The position numbers and the translations under genes are program-made. The notes beneath the pieces were generated by a model. The model saw nothing but the letters and a program-made list of their open reading frames with translations. It was not told where the DNA came from and ran no database searches. A DNA stretch of 64,000 bases from Epiperipatus broadwayi (Eukaryota; Onychophora; Udeonychophora; Euonychophora; Peripatidae), in the NCBI GenBank assembly GCA_028023455.1, contig JAQFVV010012441.1:5441492-5505491 (forward strand), in the 5' to 3' direction. Position 1 is the stretch's first letter; each line of letters opens with the position of its first letter. Positions 28,445 through 39,556 of the stretch are shown here, piece after piece.

Positions 28445-28939
28445 TCAAACTCTCACACCAGTAACATTGCCATGTGAATTACCTACTTTCCATAAATTGT
28501 GAATATTAACACAATGACACTGTTTATTCAATACATTATCTGTACTATTTATAAAATAGGATTCCTTAATTTTTCTTTTCCTCAAATCATTTTCCATATG
28601 CAAAATAAAAACTCTATCAAAGCAGAAATCTCCATTACAAATCACAGCATGTTCTGCAAAAACAGATTTATATCTATCTGCAGAACAACACAACTTATTA
28701 TATAATAATTCATGCTCCCTAATCCTCTTTTTCAATGCACATTTGGTCTCCCCGATGTAACTATAACCACAATGACATTTGCTGCTTTTATCAATAGAAT
28801 CTTTGCCATTAATAACCAATATTCCAATATTTGCAACCACTTTAAATGCAACATTAAAATCAGCAGATACCAATGATGTAGTCTTATTACAAACAATATC
28901 CTTTACATAAGGCAATGCTATCCATTTTTTCTTTTCCAT
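28445..28939 (-). pseudogene. Penelope-like connector and GIY-YIG endonuclease
   Basis: A 164-codon open frame. Near its N-terminus LPYVKDI is the connector motif seen between RT and endonuclease in Penelope-like proteins. The GIY-YIG part follows: CHCGYSYIGETKCALKKRIR (about residues 58-77) holds the YIG and the arginine, with the following EH supplying histidine. Further on, KESYFINSTDNVLNK supplies the conserved glutamate and asparagine. These residues nick target DNA for target-primed reverse transcription in this class. An in-frame stop separates it from the upstream RT part. The domain itself looks intact, but the element is not. Confidence 0.88.
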
Positions 28940-29220
28940 ATTATCTCTTCTCTATCTATTTCTATACCTATATAGTGCACATAAAATATTTGTTCTACTA
29001 TATCCCACACCCAATAAATCATTCACATATCTTTCAATATTAATCATTTTATCACTCTGAAATTTACATAAAACATCATTTCTAAAAAGAAATGTTCTAA
29101 AACCAGCCAATTTATAGATAAGTGGAACATTTGAATTTGGAAGAAAAATTCCTCTAATTGATAATGGTTTCAACACCATTTTATTATTAATTTTATTCCC
29201 TTCTCTCCATAAAATCAAAT

Positions 29221-29646
29221 CAAGATTTTTACACTCTTCTCACTATCTTCAAAAGTAATAGTCCACATTAATCCAGCAATATCATTTAATTTAATAAACA
29301 GTTTATGCACTATCATATTTGATCCAACAGTAAGCACATCATACACATACCTAAAATAACTTTTAACACTGGTCATAAAATATTTTTTTTAAATCATACC
29401 TTCATAATATGACAACACATAACTACATATAATTGCTGATACAGGCAAACCCATAGGCCAACCTTCTTCAAATGTAATTATCAAATTCTGATCAATAAAT
29501 AATAAATTTTTTACAAACATATGATAAAACTTGCACACTCCTTTTTCATATAAAACTTGATCAATAATGTTAATAAATTCCTTTCTTTTTATTGAACCAT
29601 ATACCTCTGCAACATCGAATGTAAATAATTTATCATCATTATCCAA
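29221..29646 (-). pseudogene. Penelope-like reverse transcriptase fragment
   Basis: The frame 29646-29389 contains motif A as FTFDVAEVYGSI (the usual Penelope form is DVxxLYTNI-like) and motif B as GWPMGLPVSAI. An in-frame TAA at about 29389-29391 follows. The same frame then gives motif C as RYVYDVLTV (29341-29352 for YVYD), where the first aspartate of the expected YxDD is tyrosine. A TGA near 29230 ends this frame, and the protein continues in another frame at 29218-28952 with the C-terminal RT/connector region. The N-terminal part before motif A is missing. The stop, frameshift and motif C change make it inactive. Confidence 0.85.
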
Positions 29647-29650
29647 AACA

Positions 29651-29976
29651 TTGTAATGGAGAATTCTGCTTTGATAGAGTTTTTATTTTGCATATGAAAA
29701 ATGATTTGAGGAAAAGAAAAATTAAGGAGTCCTATTTTATAAATAGTACGAATAATGTATTGAATAAACAGTGTCATTGTATTAATATTCACAATTTATG
29801 GAAAGTAGGTAATTCATATGGGAATGTTACTGGTGTGAGAGTTTGATAATATTTAAATATTAACATATTGCTACTTAAGATGGCAGAATATGCCAAATCT
29901 GGCTATAGCAAAGAATTTTAATCTTTAATTTTGAATAGACATTTTTTAAAATTTTGTAGTTTTTATTCTAGTGAAT
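29651..29976 (+). repeat. inverted pseudo-LTR arm of Penelope-like element 1
   Basis: An inverted copy of 28298-28644, carrying the last ~50 codons of the GIY-YIG frame and the 3' UTR on the plus strand. The junction with the RT fragment is at about 29650. The arms differ by scattered substitutions. The frame at 29589-29792 (minus) arises from this chimaeric junction and is not a gene. Confidence 0.88.
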
Positions 29977-30052
29977 ATATATATATATATATATATTCAC
30001 TAGAATATATTCATGTCACAATATATATATATATATATATATATTGTGACAG
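29966..30052. repeat. two adjacent (TA)n-cored hairpins
   Basis: The first is TTCTAGTGAA, a TA run, then TTCACTAGAA, so the terminus of Penelope-like element 1 is itself mirrored across the TA run. The second is TGTCACAA, a TA run, then TTGTGACA. Both are perfect in their non-TA arms and could extrude as cruciforms. Confidence 0.85.
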
Positions 30053-30059
30053 TTATGTG

Positions 30060-30829
30060 TTTCATGACATACACCAATAGTGGAAAGGAAAAATAGAAGT
30101 AAACAGAAACAAATAAATGTAGATATTTTTATAGTACACTGGAATAACAGTTTAGGGTTAAATAATTTTGAATTTTAAAAAAATATATTAAACATTTAAA
30201 AAGGTCTAATTAATATTTTATTAATTCTGATTTTGAAATTAAAGCAAGAATGTTTTTATGTTACAATAGATAAACTGGTAATTATAAAATTCCACTATTT
30301 ATTTTAATTAGATTATTTTTTAATTAAAGCTTGTATAACATATTTTGATAAAAATCCTACAAAGATATTTTTAAAACAGTAAGGTGAAATGAAAAGTGTC
30401 ATTAACGTATTTCAATCAAGATAAATGAAACTTACTTTTAATTACTGTTTATTATAAATTCCCCACTGACTATAAAAAGATGGCAAAACATATTATATAA
30501 CAGAGTATAACTGCAGGCAAAAAATAAGTTAACACTTTTTTACTGCATTTTGGTTCACATGGAGACCTGGGTCAGGTTTTGTATTTCATTAGTCCATATA
30601 TATTGTGTATTAGCTAATATGTATGAAGTTGACCAAATTCTACACTAAATGAGACTGACTGTGTATATGGCAAGATTTACTGAATTATACCTTTCCCAAA
30701 GATGACAATAAGCTAGTCTTCTGTTTTAGAAGGAGCAAAGTTATGAAGAGAGTCCATTGTCTTGCTGAAGAATTAGTTTATACTTATACTATTTTCTCTA
30801 TATATAGGGAAGCACAAATAAAAGTACTG

Positions 30830-30872
<43 letters not shown>

Positions 30873-32425
30873 GTACAGTTGGTGTTTAGAAAGTTCTATA
30901 TATTGAGAATGATATGATTTTATATAATTGATTAAAAATGACAGTTAAATTTTTAAATTACATTTTTTGAAAAAAAATAAATCACTTTAGTCAATTAAAA
31001 ATGAAAGTAGAATAATGAAAGAAAGTAATAAATGGTTATTCCAGTTTTATTTATTAAAAGGAAATCTCGGACACATTCTTTATTGAAAATGATGCTTTTA
31101 TTTGGAAATTTAAAAGAAGTAAACTTCAAAATCCTATCCAGATTGGAAAACAAAATAAAATTCTTGGGTATTTTTAAATATGTTTATAAATAATAAAGAA
31201 TAACCTAAAAATATTTTTTTATAAAGAACTATCAAGAAATAATATTTTTTTTGGAAAAAGAAAAGAAAATGATTATTTATAATTAAGAGCCAGTAACTTA
31301 GATTAGTAAGAAGATAATATATATACACATGTGTGTAAATTTTAAATACATTTTCATATAGAATAGTGTCTCATGAAAATATAATATGATTTAATAAGTT
31401 TATTTTTGACAATTTAAATATGTTATAAACAACAGTGTATGATCACATTTAAGAGCAGGTCCACTTATATATTACCAGTAATTATTATGTATTACAAAAT
31501 TGAAGTTTATTTATAGGTTTATGGCTATTCAAGTTTGTTCATTTTATATTATACACAACCATCTGTGTGCTGATATATAAGTGTTTATGTAAATGTATTG
31601 ATATATTTGTAAATGACATGTGATAGCTAATTTATCTTTATATTAATCAAAATCAGAATACCTAATTTATATTTATAGCCATATTCTACTGACAAATATA
31701 TCATTTTAATTTAACTGTTATTAATAAATTGATATTCCATTGTTATAGTTGTTGCAGTGTATTTATTCAATTATAAAATAGCTTTGGAATATTATAGATT
31801 TATAATCCTAAAATAGTTTTAGAATATTATATCTTTATATTGTATCTCTTTCTCACAGTAACAATTGTAGAGCTTTTGATCACTGGAGTGGATTCATGTG
31901 TAACAGTCAGCTATATAAAATGTGTTTATATTTAGTGTTTCTGAAGTCCATGCACTACATTAAATTTTGTTTATGTATTAATTGAAAATTAAGTTCATAG
32001 TTTGCCCGTACATTAATGGTGCTAAATGACCAGAACATTGATTATGATCAGAATGTTTTTGTATCCCAGCATTATTTTCAATTGTTATATTTTTATAGAT
32101 TAGTACTTAAGTTTGTGTATCCAAATTATACTTTGAATTATCTACCCTGAGATGGCACGAGTTAAATAATTATCTGGGTTTATAATGGACTAATTTTAAA
32201 TCCAGTCATAAATTTTTGTTGATTTATTTTATTTTTTGATCATTTATGATGATAATATCTATTATTTCTCTCTGTAATTCTCTTGAATTTAGAATGATTT
32301 TGCTGATCGTTCATGCTTCTCATATTTATTCATAATATTTTTATATTTATTTTTTAATTTTGTATTAATTGTGGTTCATGACGATTTTTCATCACCCCAG
32401 CTTCATGCCAAGATATTGTAACATT

Positions 32426-32428
<3 letters not shown>
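30060..32428. other. A+T-rich DNA, no recognised gene
   Basis: It contains a (TA)n run at about 30833-30871 and a small local duplication near 31765-31840 (ATTATAAAATAGCTTTGGAA versus AATCCTAAAATAGTTTTAGA). G exceeds C on the plus strand over most of the stretch. The minus-strand frame 31134-31328 is low-complexity. No gene is visible. Confidence 0.6.

Positions 32429-32476
<48 letters not shown>
32429..32476. repeat. (TA)n microsatellite
   Basis: A pure TA run immediately left of the foldback element. Confidence 0.96.
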
Positions 32477-32477
<1 letters not shown>

Positions 32478-32478
<1 letters not shown>

Positions 32479-32974
32479 CACAAGTTACAACTTACTATAG
32501 CTTGCATTTTATGATCACTAGATGGAGCTTTACCATTAGCCCACTATCAAGCTTTGTTTGCATAAACACTGAGAGAAATAGAATTCAATATCTCTTTCAA
32601 ATTGTCTCCAACCTTTAAACCATGGTTTAGAGCTATTTGGCTGAAGTCAGTAAAGGGTAGGAAGACTAGAAACTAGATCTAAACACCAAATCTATAATCA
32701 GCATTTAAGAAAGTCATTTCTATCAGCCTGAAAGCCTGAATTTTTCAGATACATAAATATATTCAAATCCAGTCTAACAAACTAGATAGCTATATGGATC
32801 TGAATTCAGTTAAATTTCACCATATAGTAAAAGCCACTGCAATCTATATCATTGCAAAACCATGGTTTAGAGGTTGGAGACAATTTGAAAGAGATATTGA
32901 ATTATATCTCTCTCAGCATTTATATAAACAAACCTTGATAGTGAGCTATTGGTAAAGCTCCATTTAGTGATCAT
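32478..32974. mobile_element. foldback-type repeat, copy A
   Basis: Its left inverted terminus, 32511 to about 32627, begins ATGATCACTAGATGGAGCTT and ends at AAACCATGGTTTAGAG. It is mirrored by about 32860-32974, which ends AAGCTCCATTTAGTGATCAT. The loop (32630-32860) has no reading frame. An outer segment 32478-32510 (AACACAAGTTAC...) is shared with 21753. (TA)n borders it on both sides. There is no transposase and no clear target duplication. It is best described as a long-terminal-inverted-repeat, non-autonomous element. Confidence 0.72.
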
Positions 32975-33056
32975 ATATATATATATATATATATATATTG
33001 TAACCATATATTTTAATAGATAATAAATTATGGTTACAATATATATATATATATAA
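32974..33056. repeat. (TA)n-flanked hairpin
   Basis: TA run, then TTGTAACCATA, a 25-base loop, TATGGTTACAA, then TA run. It is a near-perfect inverted repeat with microsatellite on both outer sides. Confidence 0.8.
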
Positions 33057-33137
33057 TTTCCTTAAATTGATGAATGTACTCTAAATTTATTTATTTTATA
33101 TATGTAATTACAGAATATTAAACTAGATTAAATTTTT

Positions 33138-33480
33138 ACTAGATGGAGCTTACCACTAGTTCCTAACAAGCTTTAATTATAAGTGCCGAAAGAGAAAGAA
33201 TTCAAAATCTCTATTAGAAAATCTTCATCCCCAGACTAATTGGTTTTGAGCTTATTGCTCACCTGAGTGAGGAGCTAGGATTTCAGACACTAGATCTAAA
33301 ACTCCAACTCAAACATCAACACTTATTTAATACATTACTATCAATTTGAAAATGTGCTTTTTTCACACACGAAAATGTCTTCAAATCCAGCCTTACAAAC
33401 CAAAATTTGTGAGGAGCTAGTAGTAAGCTCCATCTATTGAACATTTTAGCACAAGCTTAAAAACCAAGCAAGTTACACAT
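33138..33480. mobile_element. foldback-type repeat, copy B
   Basis: It begins ACTAGATGGAGCTTACCACT and ends with the complement-like AGTAAGCTCCATCTATTG at about 33425-33443, giving inverted ends of ~20 bases. The right terminus extends to about 33478 through AAGCTTAAAAACCAAGCAAG, which matches (inverted) the outer segment at 21765-21790. Its interior shares ACTAGATCTAAA and CTTCAAATCCAG strings with copy A in direct orientation. The inner arms have diverged more than in copy A. Non-coding. Confidence 0.62.
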
Positions 33481-33491
33481 TTTGTGCCTTT

Positions 33492-33493
<2 letters not shown>

Positions 33494-33533
<40 letters not shown>
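33494..33533. repeat. (TA)n microsatellite
   Basis: A TA run just right of foldback copy B. Confidence 0.96.
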
Positions 33534-33538
<5 letters not shown>

Positions 33539-36469
33539 TCATCTATCTTTTTGTATGTATGTGGTCATGTGTATTCGTTGCTTGAGATAGATTGGGGAAT
33601 GATTATAGACGGAAAAATCATAAATTTAATATATATATAACATAAGCTCTATACTTGTTAATGAGAAACACATACACAGTCTGTAGTAAAAACCACTTCA
33701 TATTTAGTTTACAATAACTTATTATACTAAAGTTATTACATAAGTAGTCATCAGGAAACACAGATTAATCTAAACTTTTTAATTTTTCTAATAGAGAAAA
33801 CAATAACAAATCACCTACCAAAACTAGATAGCTAGTCAAATCTCTTTAAAATGTTTTAATCCTTCTTGAAACCTGAAAATATTTACAAGATTAACCTTTA
33901 CATATCTTGAGTCCTTGATAAAGGTTATTGTAAGAAGATACCTTATTTACTACACCATAAATATTTTATTAAAAGAAGATTAAATTTTTTATATACTTCA
34001 AAAAAGTTATATAAAAGCAATATGACAATAAGCTTAACATTTAAATATTTGTAAATGACATTTAAAGAGATTGTAACCAATACGTCATTGGGATAAAAAA
34101 GGGTTCAATATGTAGAAGTTTAAAAATTCATTTGGTATATTCTATATTTAATTTGGGGACCTGTTGTAATTTTAAAGTTTGTTCATATAAATAAAAAATT
34201 ATAAATAATTTGTAATATATTTGAAAATAACTGTACCATAAATAATTCATTTAGTCTTACAAGTAGTGTTTTTATAGGGGGTGACTGGTATGTGATTTTT
34301 CTATCAATTTGAAAATGCCTTAATCTTGTATTATTTTTAAATTGTGCAGGTTTCCCTCTTAACAACTTTTTAAGTATGTCTTTTGCTATGAAAAAATCAA
34401 ATTAGTTTGAATGTAAGTCATGGAAGTTTAAGTTTATATGCCCCTTTTTGTGCCAGTGGCATCTGATACCTCATAGTCTATACAGCTGAAAATTTAAATA
34501 TTCTTTTGCAAGAAATTGCACTTTTTATTCTTTATTCTAACTAATAAAAATAAATAAAAAAGCAAATTTATTATATTTAAATAAGTAATTATGATAAAGA
34601 AATCAACTGATTATTTTAAAAATATGTCAACTGAGTCGAATTAAACAAAAATAATTTTCTTTCTTTTTCTTACTATATGTTTTCATTTTTATACAAATAA
34701 CATTGATATGAATAATACTTATAAAAAAATCAAATTTGAAATAATATATTTACATATAAAACACATACTTATATTAGGAATAATATAAATATCAATTGTA
34801 GTTGGATTGTCACAAAACTGCATAGTAGCTATTGTTGGTTAAGAGAATAAAAATGATCAAATAATTACTTAATCTAAGATATTTTCCAAAACAAAAAATA
34901 TATGTAATGGAAAAATAAATGAAAAATTTTATATTTGTAAAAACAGAAATGAAAAATCATTTTTCAATACAAATTTTACTAAGAATATTTTAAATAATTT
35001 TAAAAAAAAAAAACAAATATTTTGTAAGAAATATTGATGTATGTTAGAACATCATTAACTAATTGTAAAAATACAACTTTATTTAACATAAACAATTATG
35101 CCTACTATGCACCAGTTTTTGAATTAGTAATAGCAATAAAAAATTTACAAAACAGTTTTAGAGGTAAGATTTTTTTTATAAATGAATAATAATAAGGTTT
35201 CAAACTCTAGGTTTTTATGCACACTTATATAGATATAAAAATTAATAATGAAAAAGAATCATAGGCAAACAATGATGATTTTGAACTGCATGCTGGAAAA
35301 GATGTTGGGGTTATTCACAGTAGAACATGTGAATATTTGACCAGACTCCTCTATTTTTTGATTACAAATGTCTACATTGAAATTATATTATTTTTTATAC
35401 TTTGAAATGAATGCATTCATTAATCTTTTTACACTCATCTAACATTCTGACATTTTTTGTTCTCACTAGATTTAAGTTCTCAACTTTCATTTTATTATTA
35501 AACCATTATTATTTATCACAATATAATAAATTTGACTTTATTTGATAAATATTTTTATTTAGAAATTAAATAAATTTCAAAAATTCACATTTGATTTTCA
35601 GAATTAATTTAAAAATTAGATTTTAATCAAAACAAAGTAGTCATATCATCAAATTTTGCTAAATGAAATAATATTTTTTATTTGATGTTTGTTATAAAAA
35701 TCTGTTGAAAAAATTAATATTTAGTAAATCTATCAATATATGGTTTAAAAGTTTTGTTTTCTAATTTTTATGATATCACTAAATCTTATAAAAGTCTTCC
35801 AAGTGACATCACTTCTAGACAGTTGTAATTCCAGCATTCTTAATCTCTATGGTAATGTTGCAAAGAATATATTCTTTTAAATTTAAAAACAAAACATTTC
35901 TGTAAAAACTAAATATGTAATAATATATATTTTTTGATATCTAATAATTATTACACAGTTATGATACAAAAATAATCATAAACATTCTAAAAAAATCAAG
36001 TTTTTAGACCATCATAATATTTTCTTAAAATAATCTTGCAAAGTTTGAGATCACCAAATATATAAAAGACGCCCATCAATGTGTAGTTTAAGAAACTTTA
36101 AAATTTGCTTATTCAATTATCCTGACATCTTTTGAGTTTTTTTTAAATTAAAATATTAGAATAAAATATAGATAAATTTTAAAGCTGTAAAAAATGCATT
36201 GCAAAATTTCTCAGGAGAGGGTGAAAAACACAAATAGAATTTCTTGATTTCTGATGCAATAAAGTTTTGCAATTAAAACAAAAACAGTTAATAGTTGCAT
36301 ATAATGTTATAAAAGTGATAGAAATGATATCAGCAATGATTTGGATGATATCTGCTATCATAATAATGAATATTCCTTTGAATATTCTGAAAAACAATCA
36401 TGAAGATGCTGATTTGGTAAAAGGACTATTCAAGATATAACAAGCAAGCAATGAGATTATATGTTAAAC
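33534..36469. other. A+T-rich DNA, no recognised gene
   Basis: The frame 34183-34365 (minus), with strings KPAQFKNNTRLRHFQIDRK and PPIKTLLVRLNEL, is the most protein-like piece but matches no family I know and is short. The stretch holds the second copy of the 18.1 kb dispersed repeat (35410-35660). No other feature was seen. Confidence 0.5.
35410..35660 (+). repeat. diverged dispersed repeat, copy 2
   Basis: The partner of 18120-18420 in the same orientation; the longest exact shared string is CTTTATTTGATAAATATTT. Boundaries are approximate. Confidence 0.5.
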
Positions 36470-36681
<212 letters not shown>

Positions 36682-37731
36682 GAGTCACCAGAGGTCACCT
36701 CTAACTATTTGGGAATTATTTTAAGTAATCAGAAAAATTATTTGGATGAATGGGAGAAAAAATTGATAAATGAAGCAAAGAAAAGAAAGGGATTGATAAA
36801 GAAATTAACAGTATTTTCATATAATAAATATGATGTAGCTAGAATTATATGGAAAGGAGTTGCAGTAGCAGGGTTAACATATGGTAATGATGCATTATAT
36901 GTTAGTAAAAAGATATTAGATTATTTAGAAAAAGCTCAAAGGGAAGTAGGAAGACATGCATTGGATGCAAAAGTATGGACAGCAAGGGAGGCAATTCAAG
37001 GAGAAATGGGATGGTCAAGTTTTCATATGAGAGATGCTAAAAGTAAAATGAAAATGTTTGGTAGATTGCAGTTTATGGATAATAAAAGAATAGCTAAAAT
37101 AGTATTTAATTGGGTTATAAATAAAGGGCAGGTAACAAGATGGGTGAGAAAGGTAATGTGGTATGCAAAAGATTTGGATAAAGAATTTATATCAGTATAT
37201 TTGTACAAAAGATGGGATGATTGTGTTAAGAGGATTATTGAATGTTATAGTAGTAAGGAATGGGATAAAAGAATAAATTTATTAATAAAGACTAGGGAGT
37301 TAGAGAGATGGAGAAATAGTATGAAGAGTAAAAAGAGTTTAAATATATATAGAAATAAACAGAATATTAGGTGTGAGTTAATATATGATAATAGTAAGGA
37401 AAGTAGTTTATTGTTTAAGGCTCGAATGGGATCTTTAGCTACAAAAGAATATACATGTAAATGGAAAAATATGGGTGATTTATTTTGTAAATTATGTAAG
37501 GAAGGAATTGAAAATATTAGGCATTTGTTAATTGAATGTAAATGTTTGAAAACAGAAAGGGTACATATAATGAAGTTGTGGAAAAATAAATATGAAAAGA
37601 GTGATTATACAGAAAGTGAATTATTGGTTTTTATGCTGGGTTTGGGAAAAGATAAGGGGGATTTAGATATAAAGGTTATAGAGTTGACAAAAAGTATGTT
37701 GTGGAAATGGGATAGAGCATATTATGAGTAA
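36682..37731 (+). CDS. C-terminal part of LINE 1 ORF2 protein
   Basis: The frame opens with NYLGIIL, the conserved RT motif just after the palm (usually YLG). Next comes the thumb region with GVAVAGLTYGNDALY (about residues 120-135 of the whole frame) and EAIQGEMGWSSFHMR, a string typical of one group of animal LINE polymerases. The end carries a CCHC-type finger, CKLCKEGIENIRHLLIEC (37486-37539), as found after the RT in many LINEs. The N-terminal endonuclease and RT motifs A-C are absent, lost by 5' truncation, so this copy cannot act alone. The 77 N-terminal isoleucines in the longest frame come from the (AAT)n run and are not part of the protein. C is scarce on this strand, unlike in LINE 2. 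Confidence 0.85.
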   Translation, partial: ESPEVTSNYLGIILSNQKNYLDEWEKKLINEAKKRKGLIKKLTVFSYNKYDVARIIWKGVAVAGLTYGNDALYVSKKILDYLEKAQREVGRHALDAKVWTAREAIQGEMGWSSFHMRDAKSKMKMFGRLQFMDNKRIAKIVFNWVINKGQVTRWVRKVMWYAKDLDKEFISVYLYKRWDDCVKRIIECYSSKEWDKRINLLIKTRELERWRNSMKSKKSLNIYRNKQNIRCELIYDNSKESSLLFKARMGSLATKEYTCKWKNMGDLFCKLCKEGIENIRHLLIECKCLKTERVHIMKLWKNKYEKSDYTESELLVFMLGLGKDKGDLDIKVIELTKSMLWKWDRAYYE

Positions 37732-37850
37732 ATTTAGAGTGGGGAATGTAAAAGAAAGTGGCTAACAGGTTTATCTGGGCATAATTGCTGAGATATTCTT
37801 GACTTCATTTAAGGAGAAGCCATAATACATCACATCACATCACATCAGAT
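36682..37850 (+). mobile_element. 5'-truncated non-LTR retrotransposon (LINE 1)
   Basis: It starts at the microsatellite junction inside the reverse-transcriptase C-terminal region. It carries one unbroken ~350-codon frame, then a short 3' UTR ending in a tail of CATCA units (CATCACATCACATCACATCA at about 37828-37847). Short tandem-repeat tails instead of poly-A are usual in several LINE clades. The lack of stops suggests a younger insertion than LINE 2. I cannot name the clade with confidence. Confidence 0.85.
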
Positions 37851-37995
37851 CGTACTCCTCAATTTATTAAAATATCATAAAATATACCGATTATAGGTAA
37901 GAGTTTTATATCTCTAATAACTATAAAATAGAAAACTAATAGATTAATTAAAAAAAGAAGAGAAATACAAAAAGGCAACACAGATTGATTGCATA

Positions 37996-39556
37996 ATGGA
38001 CTTAGATGTCCAACATCCAGCCATGATGTCCGCCAGCTCAGACACCTATAAAAGTTCTTATGCAGAAGTTGCAAAATCACCATCAATGGTTATAAAAAAA
38101 AGAGAAAATAATCTGTGATTGTTTTTCTCAAGGAAAACACAACGAGTGCCTAGATTTCACCATTCTACAGCAGGAGATCTGATGAAACTAGATCTTACCC
38201 TAAAAACTACTGAAACCTACATTAATGCAATAAAATAGCTTGGTCTAATGATAGCCTTAAAAAAATATCTGAAGTGTTTAACCAAACCATCCTTAGTGAG
38301 CTCTTCAATTCATTTAATCATTTTTTCACAGAACGCTCTGTTGTCATAGCAATTATGGATAGAAACTGTTCACTTTATAGATTCCCTAAGGAGCTTCTAT
38401 TTGAAGAGATAAATAATAAAAAACTATGGAATTTGATAGTTTGTGTGGGAGGTCATCTGAATCCAGGTTATCTGGCTATTGAATTTGTAAATGAAGAAAG
38501 CAAAGAATTGTTTCGACAAGAAATGAAAACTCTGGGACAATACGCATTAGTTGTAGTCAATCCCAACAGAGAAAACTTTATTACTGGCTTAATTAAAAAA
38601 ACTTACCTAGGTTACTCAGAAACAGATTTCATTAAACTTATGAAACCGTTCGGGAAGGTGATAGATTTTCATCCTTTACAGATTAAAAATACACCCATCC
38701 CAATATTTAGTAACAATTATAGATTTAAAGTAAAACTTGGAGAGAACATTAATCCTGAAAATATTCCAACACAAGTTGCACATGAAGAAGCGACATTATT
38801 TCTTGTTATAAACGGTCTAAAACCGCAATGCTTTCATTGCAAAGAACACAGTCATCTTATTAGCAACTGTCCGGCTTTATATTGTAATAATTGTAATATG
38901 AGCACATTCCCCTTACATCAATGCCCAAAAGAAGGCTTCCATAGTAATCAAGAAGTGACTGTAAATGAAGATGTGCATTCGACAGACCAAAATATTGAGG
39001 GAAAAAATGATATTGACATTAGCAATAGTGGAAAGGTGATTCTATATACTACAGGGTTCGATAGCATTGAAGTTTCCTCCTCTCCTAATCTGGAAATCTC
39101 ACCCCCTCTTAATAAGACATCTCTCAAGATAATGGAATTGCTCACAGTGTTGCCATCCCAACAAATTCTAGAAACTTTACAAATCACTAGAAAACCAGAT
39201 CGGCCACCTAAAAAAAAATCTGGTAATAATCCCAAGAAACTCATGGCTCTAGAATGTGAAAGTAGTGATAATGATTCCCCTCCTCCAGTCTCTAGAAAAA
39301 AGCTAACATCACGCAAAGTTTCAATGCCTCTCTAATTGCCACATACTCATCAGAAAATAGTCCAATGGAAGAGGAAACTGATAGAATTACAAATATAAAT
39401 AAAGTTTCACTTGAAAATCCATTCACAGACAGGAAAACGAGACCAATGATATTTCTCTCAAATCTACAGGCAATAATTAAACAATGCATATTTATTGATC
39501 CATTAAAATATACTACAGATTCCCTTATTAAAATATTTAACTTTATTTTAGAATAA
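37996..39556 (+). pseudogene. LINE 2 ORF1 (nucleic-acid-binding, zinc knuckles)
   Basis: The likely start is the ATG at 37996 (MDLDVQHPAMM...), whose frame holds SYAEVAKSPS and meets a TGA near 38117. The main body is open from 38226 to 39335 in another frame; its only early initiator-like codon is a GTG at 38274. The body has an N-terminal globular region, possibly RRM-like, then two knuckles: CFHCKEHSHLISNC (38829-38870, CX2CX4HX4C) and CNNCNMSTFPLHQC (38883-38924, a variant). A basic tail follows. A slip in the A-run near 39297 moves the frame, and the protein probably continued to 39556 (TDRITNINKVSLENPF). ORF1 proteins of this kind package the element RNA. Mutations: an early stop and two frameshifts. 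Confidence 0.75.

Noticed and set aside
29589-29792. A 67-residue minus-strand frame at the element 1 junction
   Set aside because: It spans the artificial join between the RT fragment and the inverted 3'-end copy and is read antisense through the latter.
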